DNA of 45,434 bases from the NCBI GenBank assembly GCA_019695335.1, contig JAIBAF010000027.1, positions 1 through 45,434 on the forward strand, read 5' to 3'. Position 1 is the first letter of the stretch, and every line of letters begins with the position of its first letter. This DNA is from a bacterium (GTDB lineage: Bacteria; CLD3; SB21). Under the pieces are notes generated by a model. The model searched no databases, was not told where the DNA came from, and worked only from the letters and a program-made list of their open reading frames with translations. The position numbers and the translations under genes are program-made. Below, piece by piece: positions 1-7,014 of this stretch.

Positions 1-539
1 CGTTTGAGAGGAATTTTGAGTTCGTAAAATACGCCGTCTTTAGTGTTTTTTAATTTCACGGCGATGTTTTTGAGGTCTTTGAGTTCGAGCCGCACGCGAT
101 CATACGGACCGGGTCCGATGATCTCGAGTTCATTCAGAAAATCTTTTGAAATGTTTTCGAAAGGATCTTCTTTCGGGCGTTTGCCTTCGCCCATCGGTAT
201 CATCATCGGCGTCAGACCGTATGCGGCAAGGCCAAGCGGGAATTTGATTCCGAAAGATTTTTTCTTCGACACGGTCGGATCGAACCAGATGGTCATTCCC
301 ATCATCATGAGGTGCATTCCCTGCCGCCGGTCCGTCGGCGTGATTGATACGTAGAGAAATTCATCGTCGTTGTGGAACCCCAGAGCTACTTTGCTGTCTT
401 TGACGATCATCCGGTCGTTTTGCCAGTCGGCATCGCTGCCGTCGATCGTGATTTCCGACGTAGGGCGCGTACTGACTAATTCGATACTGCCACCGCAACC
501 AGCCAATATCAGTACGATCAACCATCCCAAATTCCGCAT
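1..539 (-). CDS. Lipoprotein with CBM9/DOMON-like domain (3' end beyond window)
   Basis: The reading frame is open from ATG at 539 to the window edge, so only the N-terminal 179 residues are visible. The start has a strong ribosome site (AAGGAGA). The N-terminus is a short hydrophobic stretch ending in a lipobox (LAGC, Cys15), so a lipid-anchored envelope protein is expected. After a short linker comes IDGSDADWQ, then a beta-rich segment with DDEFLYVSI and a TIWFDP strand. This resembles the CBM9-like/DOMON-like beta sandwich found at the start of many extracellular proteins. It is the last visible gene of the minus-strand run below the MarR gene, 75 bases after the DoxX gene. The ligand is unknown, and the domain call rests on pattern memory rather than a search. 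Confidence 0.7.
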   Translation of the reverse strand, partial: MRNLGWLIVLILAGCGGSIELVSTRPTSEITIDGSDADWQNDRMIVKDSKVALGFHNDDEFLYVSITPTDRRQGMHLMMMGMTIWFDPTVSKKKSFGIKFPLGLAAYGLTPMMIPMGEGKRPKEDPFENISKDFLNELEIIGPGPYDRVRLELKDLKNIAVKLKNTKDGVFYELKIPLK

Positions 540-614
540 ACACGTCTCCTTCTGTAGATTGTGCACGTTAGACGTGAAGCAGCGGAGAGAGTTTAATAAG
601 CGCCAGCCAACCGG

Positions 615-1064
615 TTACACTTCGACTTCGGCCTTTCGATGTTCAAGACTATAATCGAGCGACCAGCGGCCGGAACCGTAGACGAAAATGAGGATCAGTA
701 AAAATAAAACGAGGGCGGAGAATTCTAAATTTTGACCGGTCGTGAAAACCCCTTCTTTGAAATGAATAAAAAAAACCGCGCCGAATAAAACCGGGATCTG
801 AATGGCCGCTGCCAACCGTGTGCCCATGCCGATCACGAGCATCAGTCCACCCGTAATGTGTGCGAGCGCAACGTAATGCACGACGATCGTCGTCATCGCC
901 TGAAATTCTCCCGACTCCATCAGCAGGCGCGCGAGATATTCCGTTTGCGAAATGAAAAAAATACCTTTGGCCAGCAGGCCCAAACCCAGATAAATCCGCA
1001 GAAGTTCGAAACACAGATCGCGATGGGCTTCCATTTTTTGGAACAGCGCATACCACTTTTCCAT
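615..1064 (-). CDS. DoxX family membrane protein
   Basis: A 149-residue integral membrane protein with four predicted hydrophobic segments (about residues 20-40, 60-85, 87-105 and 113-132), the length and layout of the DoxX family. The helix ALAHITGGLMLVIGMGTRLAA carries the Gly-rich pattern of that family. DoxX-type proteins are inner-membrane proteins linked variously to quinone or thiol redox chemistry; the exact role here cannot be read from sequence. The start is well supported by AAGGAGGAG eight bases upstream. A second DoxX gene lies at 1592-2035 in the same run, with a SnoaL-like gene between them, and a MarR regulator heads the group, which suggests a small stress or detoxification unit. 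Confidence 0.8.
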   Translation of the reverse strand: MEKWYALFQKMEAHRDLCFELLRIYLGLGLLAKGIFFISQTEYLARLLMESGEFQAMTTIVVHYVALAHITGGLMLVIGMGTRLAAAIQIPVLFGAVFFIHFKEGVFTTGQNLEFSALVLFLLILIFVYGSGRWSLDYSLEHRKAEVEV

Positions 1065-1160
1065 GTTCTCCTCCTTTGTGAAGGGTTATCATTAGTTTTC
1101 AAAGAACGGTTATTGGTAATGTAAACGACGAACCGTCTTTTTCCAAATTGTATTTAACGC

Positions 1161-1195
1161 AATTTGCAACGCACTTGTGAAATGCGTTGCAAATT
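1161..1195. repeat. 13-bp perfect inverted repeat between SnoaL-like and DoxX genes
   Basis: AATTTGCAACGCA at 1161-1173 and its exact reverse complement at 1183-1195 are separated by nine bases. The dyad lies between the SnoaL-like stop (1213) and the DoxX start (1064). It could fold as a hairpin ending the SnoaL transcript, but there is no clear U-tract on either strand. The arms contain GCAAC/GTTGC, which resembles the core of the MarR palindromes at 2574 and 2606, so a degenerate operator pair controlling the distal genes is the alternative. The rest of 1065-1212 is AT-rich with no recognisable gene. Confidence 0.55.
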
Positions 1196-1212
1196 TATTA
1201 AATCGCCCGATT

Positions 1213-1563
1213 TTAGTTGCCGTAGTAAAAGCGCTCGTGTACGATCTTGCCGTCTTTCCAGCGCTGAACAGATACTTGCGTATATTTACGGATGCCCCAA
1301 TCGGCGTGTGTATAATCGAGAAAACATTCTATCGCCGCGACGTTATCGCCGACGGCAATCGATTTAATCTCCATGCCGCGAAATTCAGTAACTTTTGAGA
1401 AAAATTCATTCTCGCGGTTACGATTCGCTTCTTTGCCGACGGTCGGCGATGTTTCGTTTTCCTGCATGACAACGTCATCGGCGTAATATTTTTCAAAAGC
1501 TTCCAAAGCATTTCCATTCTGGATCATGGAATACAGATCGCGGACAGATTCCTGGATTTTCAT
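1213..1563 (-). CDS. SnoaL-like / NTF2-fold small protein
   Basis: A 116-residue protein with the outline of the SnoaL-like branch of the NTF2 superfamily: an N-terminal helix with SVRDLYSMIQNG, then ALEAFEKYYADDVVMQEN, and alternating strands ending in VQRWKDGKIVHERFYYG. Members are cone-shaped enzymes or binding proteins for small hydrophobic molecules, and the substrate here is not deducible. The start ATG has AAGGAG upstream. It sits 28 bases after the DoxX gene at 1592-2035 and is probably cotranscribed with it. Such small proteins often accompany DoxX genes and MarR or TetR regulators in detoxification clusters, which is context and not proof. Confidence 0.75.
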   Translation of the reverse strand: MKIQESVRDLYSMIQNGNALEAFEKYYADDVVMQENETSPTVGKEANRNRENEFFSKVTEFRGMEIKSIAVGDNVAAIECFLDYTHADWGIRKYTQVSVQRWKDGKIVHERFYYGN

Positions 1564-1591
1564 AACTACTCCTTTTTGTTTTGTTGTGAAT

Positions 1592-2035
1592 TTATTTAAC
1601 TAATAATCGGTCGACAGAATAACGTCCGGCTCCTTTGATGATTAAAACCAATGCGAGCGTCATTCCAAGAATATGATATTCAAACCCTTCAACGCCGGCG
1701 GACATACCGCCAAACCAATTCATAAAAAATCCGTTTTCCCAATGTGTTTTTGCGGCTACTAACAGCAACATAAAAATTCCGAAGCCGGCTGCCCGCGTCA
1801 GTACACCGGCAGCCATCGCCAAGGGTGCGACGATCTCCGTGACAATGGCCAAAGCCGCGAAAAATCCCGGAATGCCTACTGTGCCGGTCATCCAGCCATA
1901 GGTTCCGGCAAAACCATATCCTCCGAACCACCCCAAAGCGTGTTGCGCGCCGTGCGGAAACATAACGATCCCTAAAATTAACCGGACTAACAGCGACGAC
2001 CAGTCGCGATCGGTTTGAAACAGTGACTTAATCAT
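1592..2035 (-). CDS. DoxX family protein
   Basis: A 147-residue protein with a typical DoxX pattern: LLVRLILGIVMFPHGAQHAL at the N-terminus with the conserved PHGAQ, a loop with GWFGGYGF, a FFAALAIVTEIVAPLAMAAG helix with the conserved Glu, and a final helix before the C-terminal GRYSVDRLL. Four membrane segments are predicted. It is a closer match to the canonical DoxX family than the paralogue at 615-1064. The start has AAGGAG eight bases upstream. It lies directly downstream of the MarR gene, and the 64-base gap contains a 16-bp perfect palindrome, so MarR-type control of this gene is likely. Confidence 0.87.
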   Translation of the reverse strand: MIKSLFQTDRDWSSLLVRLILGIVMFPHGAQHALGWFGGYGFAGTYGWMTGTVGIPGFFAALAIVTEIVAPLAMAAGVLTRAAGFGIFMLLLVAAKTHWENGFFMNWFGGMSAGVEGFEYHILGMTLALVLIIKGAGRYSVDRLLVK

Positions 2036-2059
2036 GTGAACTCCTTATTATTAAGTTAA

Positions 2060-2075
2060 ATGTGTTATAACACAT
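2060..2075. promoter_or_regulatory. 16-bp perfect palindrome, probable MarR operator
   Basis: ATGTGTTATAACACAT at 2060-2075 is a perfect palindrome 24 bases upstream of the DoxX start at 2035 and just after the MarR stop at 2100. Its core GTGTTNNAACAC recurs at 2574-2585 and, with one change, at 2606-2617 in front of the MarR gene. MarR dimers usually bind palindromes of this length, so this is inferred to control the DoxX-SnoaL genes independently of the MarR promoter. Confidence 0.7.
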
Positions 2076-2099
2076 ATCTGTTTAAAATTTTTTTACAAC

Positions 2100-2555
2100 T
2101 TATTCGTTATAAATTTTTTCACAAATTTCGGATAACCGGACTAACTCTTCATCATTCAGTCTTTGAATAAGATAATTGTCCAGTTCAGCAATCGATCCGG
2201 CCATCATATCAAGGAGTTTCATACCCTTTTTAGTGATACGGGCTACGGACAAGCGGGCGTCTTCGGATGAAGAAGTCCGCTCGGCCAATCCTTGTTTCTC
2301 CAGCCTGTCCAGCAGCCGCGTCACGTCCGGTGCGCGTTCGATCATACGATCGATGATTTCGCTCCTCGGATGGCCTTCGGGATAAACGCCGCGCAAAATC
2401 CGAAGAACGTTGTATTGTCCGCGCGTAATATCGAACTCAGCGCATATGGCATCAAATTTTTGCGTCATAAACCCGGATGCGACCAACAAATTAATCGCAG
2501 CTTTTTCTCCTAAATTACTGAATCGCGCTTGTTTGATCCGATTTTCAAGGCTCAT
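2100..2555 (-). CDS. MarR family transcriptional regulator
   Basis: A 151-residue winged-helix protein matching MarR in length and layout. An N-terminal dimerisation helix is followed by DITRGQYNVLRIL, the recognition region around RSEIIDRMIERAPDVTRLLD, then RLEKQGLAER and the wing with DARLSVARITKKGMKLL, ending in a C-terminal dimerisation helix. The RLEKQGL and D-R-R-like wing pattern are family hallmarks. It acts in the cytoplasm as a DNA-binding regulator, usually relieved by a phenolic or oxidising ligand. Two candidate operators lie upstream of its own start (2574-2617) and one lies just downstream before the DoxX gene (2060-2075), so autoregulation plus control of the neighbours is inferred. 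The ligand is unknown. Confidence 0.92.
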   Translation of the reverse strand: MSLENRIKQARFSNLGEKAAINLLVASGFMTQKFDAICAEFDITRGQYNVLRILRGVYPEGHPRSEIIDRMIERAPDVTRLLDRLEKQGLAERTSSSEDARLSVARITKKGMKLLDMMAGSIAELDNYLIQRLNDEELVRLSEICEKIYNE

Positions 2556-2573
2556 ATTAAAATCTCCAATTAC

Positions 2574-2617
2574 GTGTTACAACACAAATATACTAATTTA
2601 ATTCCGAGTTGCAACAC
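2574..2617. promoter_or_regulatory. Two MarR-type operator palindromes upstream of marR
   Basis: GTGTTACAACAC at 2574-2585 and GAGTTGCAACAC at 2606-2617 share the core GTGTTNNAACAC with the perfect palindrome at 2060-2075. Their starts are 32 bases apart, about three helical turns, which fits two dimers on one DNA face. They lie 20-60 bases upstream of the MarR start and also upstream of the divergent VOC gene at 2768, so one or both promoters may be controlled. Confidence 0.65.
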
Positions 2618-2767
2618 ATTTTTTAATATATTTTTGAATTTCAAAGCTATCCGGCAACTAACTTCAAAAAAATCAAAAATTACCCTTGACGCAGGCGGGG
2701 TTGGCTTCGTAGTTTATACACGATCAATCTCGTCACATTCAACACATAAATGAAGGAATCAAGTCCT

Positions 2768-3328
2768 ATGGCACGCAAGGTTAAATCCAAAGCTAAAGCG
2801 AAAGGCAAAAGCAAAGCCAAGTCCAAGCCCAAAGGTAAAGCGAAACCCAAAGCGAAAGCCAAAATTTCATACATGGGCAATGGATACCATAATGTTACGA
2901 CGTATCTAACCGTTCACGACGGAGCGGGCGCCGTTGAATTTTATAAACAAGTTTTCGGCGCTAAGGAGCGCCCGGGCCGTATGTCCGATCCCAATGGTAA
3001 GATCATGCATACTGAAATACAGATTGGCGATTCACGGATCATGCTGGCCGACGAATTTCCGGAATGGGGTAATATCAGCGCCAAAACCTTGGGTAAAACG
3101 CCGGTGGGCATGAATGTTTACGTTAAAAATTGCGATGCCGTCGTTGAAAAAGCGGTATCCTTAGGTGCGAAACTGCTCATGCCGGTGGCCGATCAGTTTT
3201 ACGGCGACCGCTCAGGCCGCATCGAAGATCCGTTCGGACACAATTGGATTATCTCAACGCATTTCGAAAATGTCTCCCTGAAAGAAATGCATAAACGCAT
3301 GGCGGCGATGTATTCGCAAAAACAGTAA
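2768..3328 (+). CDS. VOC-fold (PhnB/glyoxalase-like) protein with Lys/Ala-rich N-terminal tail
   Basis: From ATG 2768 the product is 186 residues. An in-frame ATG at 2750 also exists, but AAGGA eleven bases before 2768 favours the later start. Residues 1-34 are almost only Lys, Ala, Ser, Gly and Pro, in KAKGKSK-like and KPKAKAK-like units, resembling histone H1-like tails. The remainder is a vicinal-oxygen-chelate domain of the PhnB subgroup: VTTYLTVHDGAGAVEFYKQV, then VFGAKE, HTEIQIGDSRIMLADE, and RSGRIEDPFGHNWIIS at the end. PhnB-type proteins are dimers of uncertain function. The tail could direct DNA or RNA binding, which is inference. A clear terminator follows. Confidence 0.85.
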   Translation: MARKVKSKAKAKGKSKAKSKPKGKAKPKAKAKISYMGNGYHNVTTYLTVHDGAGAVEFYKQVFGAKERPGRMSDPNGKIMHTEIQIGDSRIMLADEFPEWGNISAKTLGKTPVGMNVYVKNCDAVVEKAVSLGAKLLMPVADQFYGDRSGRIEDPFGHNWIISTHFENVSLKEMHKRMAAMYSQKQ

Positions 3329-3351
3329 TAGTACTTTTAATTGAAAAATAG

Positions 3352-3383
3352 AAATAGGCTGTCTTTCGGCAGCCTATTTTTTT
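3352..3383 (+). terminator. Factor-independent terminator after the VOC gene
   Basis: AATAGGCTG and CAGCCTATT form a nine-bp stem around an eight-base loop, and the right arm runs into seven T residues. It lies 25 bases after the VOC stop and before the SRPBCC start, so it separates these transcripts. Confidence 0.9.
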
Positions 3384-3398
3384 ATCAAAGAGAATGAT

Positions 3399-3824
3399 AT
3401 GAAGCCTCCGATACGCTGGCGTTTGCACTTACCCACCGCGCCGGAAAATGTGTACGAATTACTGGCAACCGACAAGGGTAGAAAAAAATTCTGGGCTAAA
3501 GACAGCCATGAAGAAAACGGAACAATTCATTTTCAATTTATCAACGGACAGTCGGTTACTTCGCGGATCATCGAAAGCTTACCGTCGTCCCGGTTCGTCC
3601 TAACCTATTTTGATCAGTCGACAGTTCGATTCGAATTGAATTCCGACGGTCACGGCGGAACGGACTTGCTGATGGAAGAAACCGGCGTTCCCGAAACCAC
3701 ATGGCATGAGAATTACGCCGGCTGGCTTTGCGTTTTGCTGAATCTCAAAGCAACGGTTCTCGGACTGGATCTCCGCAACCACGACCCGCAGCGCACATGG
3801 GACCAAGGTTATGTGGATGTTTGA
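3399..3824 (+). CDS. SRPBCC (START-like / AHSA1-type) domain protein
   Basis: A 141-residue single-domain protein with the SRPBCC fold pattern. It opens with a strand (RWRLHLPTAPENVYELL) and a helix leading to a KFWAKDS segment, then antiparallel strands (IHFQFING, RFVLTYF, VRFELNSD, GTDLLMEETG) and a long C-terminal helix starting NYAGWLCVLLNLKA. The layout, and the terminal helix with a W-x-x-x-L-x-x-L pattern, resemble the Hsp90-activator-homology (AHSA1-like) subgroup. Such proteins bind small hydrophobic ligands in a deep cavity, and the ligand is unknown. It is followed after 15 bases by the YdeI-like gene and is probably cotranscribed with it. Confidence 0.78.
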   Translation: MKPPIRWRLHLPTAPENVYELLATDKGRKKFWAKDSHEENGTIHFQFINGQSVTSRIIESLPSSRFVLTYFDQSTVRFELNSDGHGGTDLLMEETGVPETTWHENYAGWLCVLLNLKATVLGLDLRNHDPQRTWDQGYVDV

Positions 3825-3839
3825 TTAAAAGGCAGCTTT

Positions 3840-4418
3840 ATGAAACCATTATTTTTTCCGACTCCGGCAGATTTCCGCGTTTGGCTGGAAAAAAACCACG
3901 ATAAAGCCGATGAATTATTAGTCGGTTTTTACAAACGGGATTGCGGCAAGCCCAGTATTACGTGGCCTGAATCGGTCGATCAGGCATTGTGTTACGGATG
4001 GATCGACGGCGTTCGCAAGTCACTCGGCAACGAAAGTTATACCATACGCTTCACGCCGCGCCGGCCCGGAAGTAACTGGAGCGCGGTCAATCTCAAGCGT
4101 GTAGACGAACTGATGAAGTTAGGGCTCATGCGCCCGACAGGTATCAAAGCCTACGAAGCACGAAATACGAAGAAGATTCAGCAATATTCATACGAACGCC
4201 AGGCAGCCAAGCTCGATACATCTCAGGAAACGCTTTTCAAAAAAAATAAAAAAGCCTGGGCCTTTTTTCAGTCTCAGCCTCCGTCGTATCAAAAGCCGTG
4301 TATTTGGTGGGTGGTAAGCGCGAAACAAGAGGAAACAAAACTCAAGCGTTTAAAAACGCTGATCAACGATTCTGAAAGAGGTCAGCGGATTGGATTGATG
4401 AAATGGAAAAAGAAGTAA
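3840..4418 (+). CDS. YdeI/OmdA family protein
   Basis: A 192-residue protein with the characteristic N-terminal signature of the YdeI/OmpD-associated family: FPTPADFRVWLEKNHDKADE, GFYKRDCGKPSITWPESVDQAL, then CYGWIDGVRKSL and the RFTPRRPGSNWSAVN motif. The C-terminal third is Lys-rich and helical. Family members have been linked to envelope stress and peptide resistance, but the biochemistry is unsettled. It lies 15 bases after the SRPBCC gene, a pairing seen in many bacteria for small ligand-binding or detoxification proteins. It converges on the SDR gene with only four bases between stops. Confidence 0.85.
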   Translation: MKPLFFPTPADFRVWLEKNHDKADELLVGFYKRDCGKPSITWPESVDQALCYGWIDGVRKSLGNESYTIRFTPRRPGSNWSAVNLKRVDELMKLGLMRPTGIKAYEARNTKKIQQYSYERQAAKLDTSQETLFKKNKKAWAFFQSQPPSYQKPCIWWVVSAKQEETKLKRLKTLINDSERGQRIGLMKWKKK

Positions 4419-4422
4419 TCCC

Positions 4423-5133
4423 CTATTTATCGTTTTTTTTCTTTTTCTCTATCTGATGTTTCTGAGGTCTTACAATCATTTCAGTAACGACAGTCCCTTT
4501 TCGTTGAGATAAAATCGTTTCAACGGCGTCAGCAACGCATTCGGACGTGACGTGACTGTCGGCATCATCGTGCTCTTTAAAATGAAGGCCATCGTAAAAC
4601 GGAGTTTTAGTCATGTCCGGCAAGATCGTTGTCACTTTCACTCCGTATTTACGGACTTCGTCGAATAAGCTGTCGGAAAAATGTTTAATCCCGGCTTTGG
4701 TCGCGGCATACGCACTTCCGATCGGGCTGCTTTTCACGGCTGTAATTGACGCAATGTTGATAATAAAACCTTCCGACTGTTTTATTTTTCGAAGAACCAA
4801 TCGGGTCAGCACCAACGGCGCCTGGAGATTGGTCTGCACCAGACGTTCAATATCTTTGACTTTAATTTCTTCATGCGGCGCAAAAAAACCGACGCCGGCG
4901 TTATTGATCAGCACGTCCAATTGTTTCTCGTTTTCGAAAACATCGTCAACGCATTGTTCAAGTTGTTTTGAATGAGTAACATCGCAAGTCAGAGTTTTGA
5001 ATTCGGCGTGTTTGAATTTAGTTTTTGAAAAATCTCGCGCGAGACCATATACGCGGTAATTCATCGCAATCAGTTTTTTGCAGATCGCCAATCCGATCCC
5101 CGACGAAGCGCCGGTTACCATTGCAATTTTCAT
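4423..5133 (-). CDS. Short-chain dehydrogenase/reductase (SDR)
   Basis: A 236-residue classical SDR. The N-terminal Rossmann motif is TGASSGIGLAI (residues about 7-17), then NNAGVGFF, the catalytic Ser in IASITAVKSSP, and the YAATK pair (Tyr and Lys four apart). These are the NAD(P)H site and the Ser-Tyr-Lys catalytic set for oxidoreduction of a carbonyl or alcohol. The substrate is not identifiable. The C-terminus is very Lys-rich (about the last 12 residues). Its ATG overlaps the stop of the radical SAM gene (ATGA, 5130-5133), so the two are translationally coupled. It could act on a product of that enzyme or simply be a passenger. Confidence 0.88.
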   Translation of the reverse strand: MKIAMVTGASSGIGLAICKKLIAMNYRVYGLARDFSKTKFKHAEFKTLTCDVTHSKQLEQCVDDVFENEKQLDVLINNAGVGFFAPHEEIKVKDIERLVQTNLQAPLVLTRLVLRKIKQSEGFIINIASITAVKSSPIGSAYAATKAGIKHFSDSLFDEVRKYGVKVTTILPDMTKTPFYDGLHFKEHDDADSHVTSECVADAVETILSQRKGTVVTEMIVRPQKHQIEKKKKNDK

Positions 5134-6176
5134 ATAAACACCTTGGTTGAAGGCAAATATTGAAACAACAAACTTTTCATAAATGCATGCATTTCCATTC
5201 GAATAACATCCGGATAACTCGCAGCATTGCCGTCAAAAACATACGAATGGTACAGCACATCGGAATCATTTCTCTGCTTACGGATTTTACGAAGATAGTC
5301 CGCATTCATTCTGAAAACGCCGGCGCTGACGTCGTGCAGTTTTTCTGCATCCAACTTCTCAAAAACTGTTTGAACACATTGCGTATAATGTTTTTCCCAA
5401 TGATCGATACGAATCACCGGATCGAAACACGCGCGTACTTTCCAGCCACAATCGACGGCTTCTTTAGCCGCGGCGATGCGGCGTTTCAGCGGCGGCGTAC
5501 CTTTTTCGTACCGCTCGACAACTTCATCCGGCGACATCGTCCATGCAAGGATCACACGGTCGCACGGAGCCAACGAACGAATCGATTTAAAATTAGCGCT
5601 TTTGGTGCGAATTTCGATAATGAGATTCGGCTGAATACGTGCAAACTCAATCCATTGCGAACACAGCGGTACCACGTTTTCAAATGCCAGTAAGTCGGTG
5701 TCGTACGAAATTGCAAGGCACATTGGTTTCTGTAACTTCTCCACAACCGCGCTAAAAAAGTCGTCACTATTCACAAAGATAACCATATTGGCCGAACCGT
5801 ACATACCTTGGAGATAACAATAATCGCAGTTATAGACGCAATTCAACATCATCGAATTGTAATAAAAATTATCATGACCCATACTCTGGCTGAATTCCGA
5901 ACCGTCGTACAATAGATGATCTTTTTTGACGGCAAGAATCAATTTCATGCTTCGTTTTTGTGATTGAAAATTTTGCTGCGGCCTATTAAAAATGTCTTTG
6001 TAATGGTGTACGGCAATACGGATTGCGTTGGGAAATTTAGACAGGATTGACTCCGTAAGCGAATATCGTTCGGCGCCTTCTTCAATATAAATATGCGAAA
6101 AATTAGGCAACACCGAGTCTGGTGCGGACACGTTTAAATGCGGATTGACGTTCGTTTTTATTTCGGATACCGGCAT
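5130..6176 (-). CDS. SPL-family radical SAM protein (spore photoproduct lyase-like)
   Basis: A 348-residue protein with an N-terminal FSHIYIEEGAERYSL segment like that of spore photoproduct lyases, and the SPL iron-sulfur motif CVYNCDYCYLQG (Cys113, Cys117, Cys120; C-x3-C-x2-C), which binds the 4Fe-4S cluster and SAM. In true lyases a cysteine follows shortly after in an A-C-T-S-D context as hydrogen donor; by eye the matching segment here is SYDTD with Tyr in that place. A role in repairing spore photoproduct is therefore doubtful, and nothing else here suggests sporulation. The ATG at 6176 lies 74 bases inside the upstream nucleosidase; a GTG at 6113 is an alternative start closer to the family N-terminus. 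Confidence 0.82.
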   Translation of the reverse strand: MPVSEIKTNVNPHLNVSAPDSVLPNFSHIYIEEGAERYSLTESILSKFPNAIRIAVHHYKDIFNRPQQNFQSQKRSMKLILAVKKDHLLYDGSEFSQSMGHDNFYYNSMMLNCVYNCDYCYLQGMYGSANMVIFVNSDDFFSAVVEKLQKPMCLAISYDTDLLAFENVVPLCSQWIEFARIQPNLIIEIRTKSANFKSIRSLAPCDRVILAWTMSPDEVVERYEKGTPPLKRRIAAAKEAVDCGWKVRACFDPVIRIDHWEKHYTQCVQTVFEKLDAEKLHDVSAGVFRMNADYLRKIRKQRNDSDVLYHSYVFDGNAASYPDVIRMEMHAFMKSLLFQYLPSTKVFI

Positions 6177-6945
6177 GAAGAAATTCGCTTAGAAAAGTTA
6201 TTTCTTTTTTTGATGCAATTTTATACGCTGTAGCCCAATCGCGCAGTTGATGGATCTGCGTCGTCGTGAGCCGTAAATGATTGATCAATTTGCCGAGAAG
6301 AATATTTTCTTCATCGGTAAAAACTCCATCACTTTTGGACTGGGCGGCTGAAAATCGTTGTATGAAACCGTCAATTTCCGGCAATTTCTTTTGCACCAGT
6401 TCAGCAACAAATTCCCGCGTAATGTGATCCAATTCAAGATAATCGGAAACGATTTTCAAGGTTGCGATTTTATCCGGCGCTAAAAAAACCGAAGCCGATT
6501 GAAAGAACCCCGACGCTTCCATGTCGACCAGATTTAAATTCAGTTCGACCGCCATATCCATCGTCACCGGCGTGTCAAACGTCGTAACCTGATCTTCGAT
6601 CAAACCGTGTTTGACGATCATATCCGGAAAAAATTCACGCCGTCCCGCAAAATCGATTATTTTGTTTATGACAATCAGGTCGCCGATTGTATAGTGCGTC
6701 TTAGGTGTTCCGCAAATTCCAAAATTAACGGCACAAGCCGGATCAATCTGGCTGAAAAAATAAGTCGTTGCGACAGCCGATTTGATTTTCCCAATGCCGC
6801 TGACGATCAAAGCTATATCGTCGTTTGAAAAAATTTCGAACTTGGCCGAAGCGAGGTCTTTTTTTAGATTGAAATAATCGATCAGCGGGCGCGCTTCAGC
6901 ATGTAAAGCTGTAACAATCCCGATAGTTTTTTTGTTCAACGCCAA
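6103..6945 (-). CDS. Nucleosidase of the MTA/SAH nucleosidase (PNP/UDP) superfamily
   Basis: A 280-residue protein. No ATG is available near the N-terminus before an in-frame stop, so it probably starts at TTG 6945 or TTG 6939. The first 175 residues match nucleoside phosphorylase family I: GIVTALHAEARPL with Glu17 like the general acid region of MTA nucleosidase, a VSGIGKIKSA loop, NFGICGTP, VDMEASGFFQSA (Glu143, ribose contact) and IVSD (Asp168, catalytic). The extra helical tail of about 95 residues is not part of the core. Likely it hydrolyses an adenosine-type nucleoside such as 5'-deoxyadenosine or methylthioadenosine, which would fit coupling to the overlapping radical SAM gene. Futalosine hydrolase is another possibility. 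Confidence 0.75.
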   Translation of the reverse strand: MALNKKTIGIVTALHAEARPLIDYFNLKKDLASAKFEIFSNDDIALIVSGIGKIKSAVATTYFFSQIDPACAVNFGICGTPKTHYTIGDLIVINKIIDFAGRREFFPDMIVKHGLIEDQVTTFDTPVTMDMAVELNLNLVDMEASGFFQSASVFLAPDKIATLKIVSDYLELDHITREFVAELVQKKLPEIDGFIQRFSAAQSKSDGVFTDEENILLGKLINHLRLTTTQIHQLRDWATAYKIASKKEITFLSEFLHAGIRNKNERQSAFKRVRTRLGVA

Positions 6946-7014
6946 AGCACTAAGGTTTTTACGTCATAGAGCGCGAGACTATCGAAATTCATCTCGACGC
7001 GATGATTGAATAAT

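Noticed and set aside
5160-5693. 177-residue plus-strand frame opposite the SPL-like gene
   Set aside because: Antisense to the radical SAM gene; no family features.
6103-6945. Futalosine hydrolase (MqnB) as firm call
   Set aside because: The core fits the superfamily, but no other futalosine genes are near and the context with a radical SAM gene favours another nucleoside; kept only as an alternative.
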